Below the pieces are notes generated by a model. The model saw only the letters and a program-made list of their open reading frames with translations. It had not been told where the DNA came from and ran no database searches. A program made the position numbers and the translations under genes. From Oikopleura dioica (lineage: Eukaryota; Chordata; Appendicularia; Copelata; Oikopleuridae), in assembly GCA_907165135.1 (NCBI GenBank), contig OU015566.1, positions 12,694,157-12,758,156 on the forward strand: a stretch of 64,000 bases of DNA, in the 5' to 3' direction. Position 1 is the first letter of the stretch, and every line of letters starts with the position of its first letter. Shown here piece after piece: positions 55,912 to 64,000 of this stretch.

Positions 55912-57284
55912 ATGAGTTCCAAAAGCGAGGAAAAAGGAACGGAAAAAGAGAGCATAAATAAAAATCAGCCGAAGACGGAAACTGCGCATAAGAAAGAACC
56001 TTCTGCTAAAGATGAAAAAGAAACTGAAACTCCAAAGAAAATTGTGAGGCCAAAGTCAGGAATCAAGAATCCTGTCAGTGACAAGCCGGTCAACAAGGAA
56101 TCAAAGAACGTAAATACAACTAAAGATGAAACTAAAGACGAGAGCTCAAAAGAAAACGCTGATGATCCGATGACCTACTGGAGCAAAAGTAGGAGACATA
56201 GAAAAGGGTTAAGATTTGAAGATTTATGAATTGAAGAATTTCGAGGGGTAAGGGTGGGAGAAAACTGATAGAAATGCAGATTTACTGCGAGAACATCAGT
56301 AAGCTAACACAGCCTGCGAGTTTTTCTTAGCCGAAAAATTGCGGCATGAAACTTCAATGCCTTGTCACCGAAAATAATGACGAGCAAATATCAGAGCGGA
56401 TTGGAAGGGGACCGCAGAATCGACACCTCGATTCTTTTTATTCGGTAAAGGAAATGAACTCTTCCTACTCGCCTGATTTGAAACGAAAAATATCTGACCT
56501 TGAAGTTACATTCTTCTACGATTCTATAATTTCTTTAACCCGAGCTCAGCTCTTTCGGCGAGAATCGCAGTAGACGCGATAGAAAAGCAAGTGTGGATTT
56601 GTGGCTCATGGTAAAGGAAATGTCAGACAGTCGTTAACAGCGATATGTGTGATTTGTTTCGTGAGTATCTTAGTTTTTCCATTCCATAAAAAAATGATGA
56701 CACTTGAAAAAGGACGCTCAACTGCTGCAGGAAAAAGCAAGGCGGAAGAAATTGGAGGACGAGGAAAAGGCAAAAGCGACAAAGAAGCTCAAGAAAAATC
56801 TCACGTAACAGCTGTTTCAGCTGATGCTTGTTGATTGATTGTTTTCAGTTACGAAGATTGGTTGCAGTCGAAGTCATCATCAATTCGTCGAGCATCCGCC
56901 ACCCCGGCTTATAATTTTGATCGTCGAGGATCTTCAGCATCAGTTTCAAGTGAGTTCTATTCATCGAACTTGTGAAAATTTATTGAAAGGCGAGCGGAGA
57001 GAATCACTACCAATTATTGCGCCCGGAAGAAGAGGAAGTCTCGTGTCAAAGCATAATCCAAACAGAAGACTGTCGCATCAGGAGTGGGACGAGCTCAAGG
57101 AGGAGAAGAAACTGGCTGAGGCGGAGAAAGAAGCTCTTGGTTTTTAATATGCTCAAAAATTATATTTTTCTTAAATTATTTGTGCATCAGAAATCGAAAA
57201 GAAAATTGCAGAAAAACGGGCAGCGATATCAAAACGACGAACAAGTTTGAAACCAACGATTTCAACTGTACCCGAAAAGACTTG
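55912..57284 (+). CDS. Lys/Glu-rich coiled-coil protein, exon model incomplete
   Basis: A first open stretch (55912-56229, MSSKSEEKGTEKESINK...) is Lys/Glu/Thr-rich. Downstream coding-like exons include about 56346-56510, a helical KARRKKLEDEEKAKATKKLK segment (about 56731-56806), YEDWLQSKSSSIRRASATPA (about 56851-56950), a Ser/Arg exon with SHQEWDELKEEKKLAEAEKE (about 56990-57140) and a last exon about 57190-57284 ending with a stop. Several of these join in phase with GT-AG ends (for example AATCTCAC/TTACGAAG). The YxxWLxxK motif within coiled coil recalls microtubule-associated CCDC34/CCDC181-type proteins; this is only a resemblance. The 5' end and the join near 56220-56400 are unresolved. 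Confidence 0.45.
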
Positions 57285-57311
57285 AATGAAAACTTTCCTC
57301 TTTTCTTATCA

Positions 57312-57317
57312 AATAAA
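57312..57317 (+). terminator. AATAAA after the coiled-coil gene
   Basis: A polyadenylation hexamer 28 bases after the stop at 57284, supporting the gene end. Confidence 0.45.
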
Positions 57318-57365
57318 TGTTTATTTTTTTATCTATTCAAGTTTGCAAGGTAATTCATATTCATT

Positions 57366-57743
57366 TTAGTCAGATTTTATTTTTTGCAAGTCATCGGCAG
57401 ACAGATTTTTGGAAACAGCAAGTAATTTTCCATTGATTTCCTTTTGGAATTCTTGACGTTTTTCTTCCTTTCTTCTTACGATTTCCAGTTTTTGTTCGTA
57501 CACGAAGCATTGGTACATCTCTTCGGTTTGAGGATCGGAAACGGTGACTGGCTTGGGATTCTTCGGTGATTCGAAGAAGATCGACAGCAAACCCATTTCC
57601 TCAAGCCAAGCGCGATCCCAGTCGCCATCCTTTTCTTGTGAAATCTTCTCGGATTTTGCACATTTTTCTAGGGGATGTTGGATAAAAGGGGTTTTGCCGA
57701 GGATTTTTCGTGGTCGAGGAGTAGAGCTGTTGTTGGTAGACAT
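57366..57743 (-). CDS. Small intronless protein, unrecognised
   Basis: A 125-codon ORF on the minus strand starting MSTNNSSTPRPRKILGKTPF, with DWDRAWLEEMGLLSIFFESP in the middle and a charged helical end (KLEIVRRKEEKRQEFQKEIN). Its coding character is much better than in nearby frames. No signal peptide or membrane segment. It converges on the coiled-coil gene with about 80 bp between stops. The family is not recognised. Confidence 0.6.
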   Translation of the reverse strand: MSTNNSSTPRPRKILGKTPFIQHPLEKCAKSEKISQEKDGDWDRAWLEEMGLLSIFFESPKNPKPVTVSDPQTEEMYQCFVYEQKLEIVRRKEEKRQEFQKEINGKLLAVSKNLSADDLQKIKSD

Positions 57744-58158
57744 TTTCTTTTTGTTGTTTTGGTGTCTTGTTTGGTTGATCTGATAGCACCGGATTTAGAT
57801 CCTGGTTATATGGGGAGGTTCACCGAATGAGGGCGGTAGATCACCCAGTAGTGGCACGAACTTCATACCCCGCTGAGAGTAGAAGTCCCCTGCGTCGTTT
57901 GATACGAATCTATCTAGTAAGTAATTTATCATTTTTACTTGGTAATCAGAATCATGTTGAATCAGCTGAAATCATTGCTAATGGCATGTTCAATCACAGT
58001 TATGACAAAATATAATCGCATGCTGAGATTTATGGAAGATTCTCGGATTTTAACCAAAAACGAGCGCTGTCCGGTAAACAATAAACAAATCCTCCGTGGA
58101 GCGGTTCAGAAGGCATTTTTTCGGTAATGTTCTAAGAGCTTGCTCTTCGAGAGCAAAA
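57744..58158. other. Intergenic stretch between divergent genes
   Basis: Lies between the small minus-strand gene and the pseudoprotease gene. I see no credible frame or repeat; it probably contains both promoters. Confidence 0.35.
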
Positions 58159-61100
58159 ATGCTTTTACCAGAGATATTATTCCTCCTGGGCCTGGCCCAG
58201 GCGAATTTTCAAGGCGCAAAGAGAATGTTTGAACATAAGTTAAGAGAATTCTAGACCAACAAGTAAGTTCTAAAGGGTTTATTTCGACTGGCAAAATGCC
58301 TTATTTTCTAACATCAAAAAGTCGCTGGTCTGTACCCGCCCATACGATGAGATTATCAAGCTCCGGGAATTGAAAAGCTTTGAGCCTCAAGAATGGAGCT
58401 GGCTCGTCAAAATAGGCGAATGTCATGGCGCCCTTGTTTCCAATCAATTCGTTGTGACTGCTCCTGCGTGTTGCTCCGGTGCGTCTGGCAAAAGTGTTAT
58501 TCTTGCTGATAGGAATACAAACAAAGTCGACAAGGTTATCATCAACATGGAATCTGATGATATTAGAGATGAAATCTGCTTGATCAAATTGAAGACACCA
58601 GTTGCTTATTCTAACAGAGTCTATCCTATTTGCACGGATGACACAAACGGAGATGTCTCAAGAGCAATGAGAGCGTTTTCCAAGAATAATCTGTTCGGCA
58701 ATACAGACATGGCTGTAGATTTACTCCCTCCAGTTATGTGCCCACGACTTGAGGACAACAAAGGATCCACATGCGTTGTGGGAGCAGGAGAAAATTCCTT
58801 CACCGATGGTTTTTGCCCTAAAAATCTTGGAGCTCCGATCGTTTCAGTCCAGAAAAAATCTGTAATTCTCGTCGGAATAATCACACATCCGTTTGGAGAT
58901 TGCAAGCATATTCAAGGATTTGCGACGCAAATTGCAAAGGTGGAAAAATGGATTAAACAGAACATCAAGTTTCACGAAAACTTTTGGTCATTTACCAGCG
59001 CAGAAAGATTCCAAGAAGAAACGACTGGTTTTGAATTGAGCGGCAAGTCGATGCTCGCGGAAATGGGACAAAATCAATGTAAAAGCGAAATTGATGGGTT
59101 CGGTCGCTCCGGCGCTAGTTTAGTCCGCTCTCTTCAGAACAAAATCGTCCTTGACCAAATAACATCTGGAGAGATCCTCGCTGAAGAGTCCGAATTCGCT
59201 GGAAAATTCCCACCTCGAGATATGCGAACAACCGAGTTTTGGGAAGACTTTGAGCAGCGAGTGGTTGGATCGAATATTGAACCACAAGAGAACCCGTGGA
59301 CTTGGATGGTCGATTTTGATGGTACTTGTGCTGGTGCCCTTATTTCTGCAGAAGTTGCTATCACTTCTGCCATGTGCTGTGGATTTATCGACCACGATAC
59401 AGCTTATATTGGTGGATTTGCTGAACGAGAATCAGGAGTGAAGCGAACTATTCGTCAGAAGACCGTTTCACCTGACTTCAATCAAGGAAAGCTTCGCAAT
59501 GACTTGTGTCTAGTGAGTTTTACTGAGCCACTAGAACTCGGTCCTAATCTGAGACCGATTTGTTTGCCTTCTGGTGGATTTTCTCTTGAAGATGGAGAAC
59601 ATCTGTTCATCGCTGGCTGGGGATCAAGGACTGTTACGGGCGCTCTGTCCGATAATTTGAGCTCAGCAGCACTCCCTGTTGTTTCTTTCAAAACTTGCGA
59701 AAAAGAATATGGTGATCTTGGCCTTGAGTTGGATAATAAAGCTCATTTCTGCGCGAATAGTCCAAACGGAGGAATCGGCCCTTGTCGAGGAGATTGGGGA
59801 GCACCGAGTGTCGTGATGCGCGCTGGTCAGCCTGTTCTAGCTGGAGTTGTCAGCTTTGGCAGAGGATGTGGACACGTCGCTTTCTCTTCTGTTTACACAA
59901 ATCTTGCTTCTTACCACGACTGGATCGTTGCAACTGGAAAAGATATGTCCGTAGTACAGACAACAACGACCTCAACAACCAGTACAACCATCACTACCAC
60001 AACAACAGCGCCAGAAGCTGTTAGTCTTGATGAAAACTTTACCGGAGTTACTGGAGGCTCTTGTGAGTCTGTTTTTGACACAATGTTCTCATCAACCGGA
60101 CGATCGTCTATTGCAAGCGATGTTCCTTTTGAAATCGGTCAAAAAATTTCCTACTCTGATTATTTCTTGAATCAAGAAAGACGAAGCGCTGGCATTTTCG
60201 GTGGCCGACTGGTTGGCGGAGAAAAGGTAGAGGAAAGCGGTGAGTGGCCGTTTGCTGTCAATATTGCTGGAAAATGCGGTGGTTCACTGATCGGAAGAAG
60301 ATGGGTAGTTACTGCAGCGCATTGTTGTATCGATGAAATTTTGACAAACACTTCTTCTATAACGATTGGAGCGAATTTTTTGAGAGATGCCACGGAAGAT
60401 CAACTCTTTGCCGCGGAAGATTACGTTTCTCATCCAAGTTTCAACGAGTACAACTACAACAATGACATTTGCGTCATCAAACTCGACCGAGACGTTGAAT
60501 ATTCTGGCGCTGTTTCGCCTGTTTGTTTGAATGAAAATGTAGCGCACAACAGTGGCTTTCAGAATTTTATCGCTGGATGGGGTCAAACAAAAGCAGGAGG
60601 CGTTATGAAAAACTTTATCTCAGAAGCGTCGGTTGAATCGCTCAGACGATCAGAATGCAAAGAGCTTGTCCCCGATGAGTTCTTGAAAAAGAAAATGTTC
60701 TGTTCTCGCGGAAAAGGTGGCTCGCTCGTCAGAACTTGCGATGGAGATGCTGGCGGGCCTCATGTTTCTTGGAGCAACGGGTCACCAGTGCTTACTGGTG
60801 TTCTCAGTTGGGCATCTGACTGTGGCTCGGATGATGCTTTTTCGATCGTTACCAATGTTCAGGATCATCTTGACTTCATTGCTCACGCTGTTGCTCAGCT
60901 TGAAATTTTCGAGCTTGAACCCTTTGTCGACGAAGTCCTTGTTGACGAGTCATCATTGGTTAGCAATGTTGATGTTTACAAGTGTCCGAATCCACTTGAT
61001 CTTTTCCAAACTATTCGACCAGCAGATACGCCCGCATCCGCTACCTGGCCATGGAAAGCAGTTGTGAATGATTACTGCGCCGGTGTCTTGATTGGTGCTT

Positions 61101-64000
61101 CTCAGGTCTTGACTACAGCAGACTGCTGCGGAAACCAGATGAAAGGAAAGCCAGTCAAAGTAAATGGCCAAACCAGAGCTGCATTTATCGCAAACAAAAA
61201 GGACAATCTGTGTTTGATACAAACAAGCTCGCCATTCGTAATTAACACAGACGTAACTCCTATCTGTATTGAAAATTCTATCCAAAAAGAAGTTCAATTA
61301 TCTTCGGATCAATACGTTATTGTGGGTCAATTTCACGAAGAAAAACTTTCTCTCGGAGATATAAGTGGAGGAGAATTTACTTTGAGCTCGCCAGAAAATG
61401 ACACTGTCTGTGACCTGCAACCTGGATCTGCCTCAGTTGCTATCGGTGGTGATGGGTATCCGATTCTTACTGGGATTTATCAAGGAAAAGCAGAATGTTT
61501 CTCTTCTGCTACTTTTACGAATATCTTCGAGATGAAAAGTTGGTTGATTGACACTGCCAAGGAACTTGGAGCTTACAAAGAAAGCAAATTCATCGACACA
61601 AATGATATTGAGCTCATGAATAACATGGAAGCTTACAAATCGGCCGGTGCTCACTGTGTCTCGCCATTTGATAATTTGGGAAATCAAGGTCAGCTCACCA
61701 GATCCGCCATTCGAAAGGACGTGAAAAAGCGAAAGAAAAACAAAAAAGAAGCTCGCCTTTCTGTTGGTTTTAACGTTCGTGACTTCGAAGATTGGAGTTT
61801 TATTGGATCAATCAATGGAACTTGCGGAATCACTTTGATTGCAAAACGCTGGGCTCTCACTTCTGCAGATTGTTGTCTGGACATTGCCGGAAAATGGATT
61901 CATTTTGGCTCTCTTGACATTGGTAACTTCGAAACAGGCACTGTTGTTGAGCCGCAAAATATCTTTATTCACCCTGACTTCAATGAGCGACTCCTGCAAA
62001 ATAATATCTGCGTGGTTGAGCTCAACAATGCCGTCGAGTATTCAGCCACCCTCGGTCCAGCTTGTTTAGACACTTCTGCCATCAAACAAAGCACTCCATC
62101 AGATCCCTCTATCGGTTTTATTGCCGGCTTTGGTGGCGAAAAACTCCCTCTTAAACAAGCCCCTGTCGCAGTCATTCCAGATAATGACTGTAAAATCAGC
62201 TACGGTGAATCTTCTATTACTAGGGATCAGTTCTGCGCTGGTTATTCTACTGGCGAAGTTGATGCGTGCAAATCTGATGTTGGTGGACCATTTATGACGA
62301 TCAACGCAGAAGCCGGACAAAGAAAGCTTTCTGGAATCATTTCCTGGTCAAGAGGTTGTGGTAAAGAAGGTCGACCAGCTGTTTATTCAAAAATTTCGTC
62401 TTATGCAAACTGGATTTTTGAGACAATTCGAGATGTTGATGCTCCAATTAGTATCGGAACCACGAATGAGTTCGAAATTGAGGTTGAAAAGGACGATTCC
62501 AACCCTGATTTCAACCTGGCAAGTGAAAGAGTTTTCTCGAAACTGAATATTCCCGCTCAATGCGTTCCAAATTTCAAAAATCAAGGGGCAAAGACCTTCG
62601 TCAAGAGCGACACTAAAAATTGGCCATTTGCGGTCAATATCAATCGCCAGTGCACTGGTACTCTTATCGACACAAATATGGTTCTGACTTCTGCATTCTG
62701 TTGCCAGTCTGTGTCTCCAAGCGATATTCAGAATACTCGCGTTAATATGGGCAGCAAAAAGGCTATTGGAAAGCAATCCGTTAGAATGCACAGTTTTGCC
62801 ATTCACCCTCGTTTTTCAAATGTCAATGGAATCAGGAAAAATGACATTTGCCTCATTCGCCTTATCCGACATGTGGAAATCAGTGAAGAAATAAGGATTG
62901 GTTTACACTTGACATATTTACAAACATGTCTAGTCTAACTGGCAAAAGTTTAAAACCATGAAAGACCACTTTGTTTAGCGACAGAATTGCCCAAAGCGAA
63001 CACGCCTGTTTACACCGCAGGCTGGCCCGGTGCTCATGGCGGGTTCAAAAAAGTTGCAAAGACAATCGTTGAGCGTGTCAATAAAAAACTCTCCGTTTCC
63101 GACTGCCGAAAAGTTTATCATGGAAAGATTGAAGATGACCAAATTTGTGTTGAGCAGTTGCCTGATAATAAAATGCTCAAGAAAACTCCCTGTGCGAAGG
63201 ATGTTGGCGCGCCGTTGATCGTCATCGAAAATGGAGAACCAAAGCTTCTTGGTGTTATGGGCAAGCATCGTAATTGTGTGACAGAGAGGAACTATTTTAC
63301 CAGCGTTCTCGACCATATAGAGTGGATAAATGCCAAAGTAACCAATACGCACATTTCTATTCCACCCGTGAAGCACAACCGACTCGTTGACAAGGTCGAA
63401 GATTACAGCTGTCCAAGTATCACGGATCACTTGAACCAGTTCGGCCACATCTTTGGCTCGCGTAGCGTTCGGGATACTTCTGAGGCAGCTGAAGAAGGAA
63501 GTGGAGAAGATAGAACAGATCAGTTTGATATGGATGTTGCTTCAGACAGAATTGACAACGGACACTCTGTGAATAGATCTAACTGGCCATTCCTTGGAAA
63601 TCTCCACAATTTCTGCTCTGTCGCTTTGATCGGACGAGAGTATGCCTTGACCACAGCGACATGCTGTACTGCAGCGGTGAACAGAAACATCTTCTTTGGC
63701 GGAAATAGTCGACGAGACGATTCGTCGAATTTCCAAGCGTTTGTCGAAGATGTGCGTCGCCATCCAGATTTTGATCTAGACACACTTACCAATGATATTT
63801 GTGTGATCAAAATGGACCGATCAGTTGAGTACTCTGCCAATATCAAGCCAGTTTGCATCAATCCTACAGATATTGAAGAGCTTTCGACTGCTTTTATCGC
63901 TGGTTGGGACTCTTCAAAAATGCTAAGAGAAGGAGATGTTATCATCACAGAATTTTCTACTTGCAATACGGCTTATGCTTTGAGTCTCAATAAAGAACTC
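58159..64000 (+). CDS. Giant secreted tandem trypsin-like pseudoprotease (3' end outside window)
   Basis: A signal-peptide exon begins at 58159 (MLLPEILFLLGLAQA); its exact splice to the main exon is not resolved. One exon of about 4.6 kb (about 58321-62900) encodes five full chymotrypsin-fold domains and part of a sixth, and a second exon (62979-64000, open at the window end) completes domain 6 and begins domain 7. A Thr-rich mucin-like linker (TTTSTTSTTITTTTTA) separates domains 2 and 3. The catalytic His site reads TAPACC, TSAMCC, TAAHCC, TTADCC, TSADCC, TSAFCC, TTATCC, so only domain 3 keeps His. Its Ser site is GDAGGP (Ser to Ala); others read GDWGAP, SDVGGP, KDVGAP. No legible domain has an intact triad. 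Expected role: secreted binding or scaffold protein rather than protease. Confidence 0.88.

Noticed and set aside
1-64000. CRISPR arrays, bacterial operons, tRNA or rRNA genes
   Set aside because: Spliceosomal introns and animal gene families show a eukaryotic genome; no regularly spaced repeats, tRNA box-B sequence in a cloverleaf context or rRNA segments were seen by eye.

Overview
The window is nuclear DNA of a very compact animal genome. It has ordinary metazoan genes (cohesin RAD21, gamma-tubulin complex GCP5, CYRI/FAM49, a BET bromodomain protein, an NCOA5-like protein, TMEM9, nucleolin, WBP2, SLC66A2, ZNF622/REI1, a steryl-sulfatase-type enzyme, a NocA/Nlz zinc finger and a Smoothened-class receptor). 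Typical introns are 40-60 bp with GT-AG ends, genes are often less than 200 bp apart, and same-strand genes sit in operon-like tandems with a pyrimidine-AG directly before the next ATG. This combination fits an appendicularian tunicate (larvacean, Oikopleura-like). The assignment is inference from gene content and architecture only. Exon models were assembled by eye from reading phase, GT-AG ends and remembered protein families; none was checked by search or RNA data.

Layout. 0.4-3.4 kb: one unresolved coding locus and one small secreted-protein gene (+). 3.7-6.3 kb: a NocA/Nlz zinc-finger regulator (-) with a 1.6 kb intron, followed by about 7.5 kb almost without genes that carries two MITE-like elements. 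13.9-14.5 kb: 3' exon of a small membrane protein (+). 15.8-32.0 kb: seven co-oriented minus-strand genes, in order of transcription DZF/dsRBD protein, BET, NCOA5-like, TMEM9, nucleolin, WBP2, SLC66A2. 33.6-48.4 kb: plus-strand RAD21, GCP5, CYRI, sulfatase and an orphan membrane protein. 48.5-51.9 kb: Smoothened-like receptor and an acidic coiled-coil protein (-). 52.2-57.3 kb: ZNF622, a small secreted peptide and a coiled-coil gene (+), then a small gene (-). 58.2-64.0 kb: a giant secreted protein made of at least seven trypsin-like domains, running off the window.

Two things stand out. First, non-autonomous DNA transposons sit inside genes with intact target-site duplications. Three lie in coding exons, and removing each together with one duplication copy restores the reading frame exactly. 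For one of them (PIF/Harbinger-like, 45871-46491) the element plus its duplication forms a canonical GT-AG intron, so it looks like an intron born from a transposon. Several of the elements are hAT-like (8-bp duplications, CAGGG/CAGAG/TAGGG ends), and three carry dense subterminal arrays of a short motif that differs from element to element. Second, the protease-like giant gene has lost a catalytic His or Ser in every domain where the site can be read, so it appears to be a tandem pseudoprotease.

Functionally most genes are housekeeping: chromatin and cell cycle (RAD21, BET, GCP5), RNA metabolism (DZF protein, NCOA5-like, nucleolin, ZNF622), endolysosomal and membrane proteins (TMEM9, SLC66A2), and actin control (CYRI). 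The nlz gene stands apart in a gene-poor neighbourhood typical of developmental regulators.
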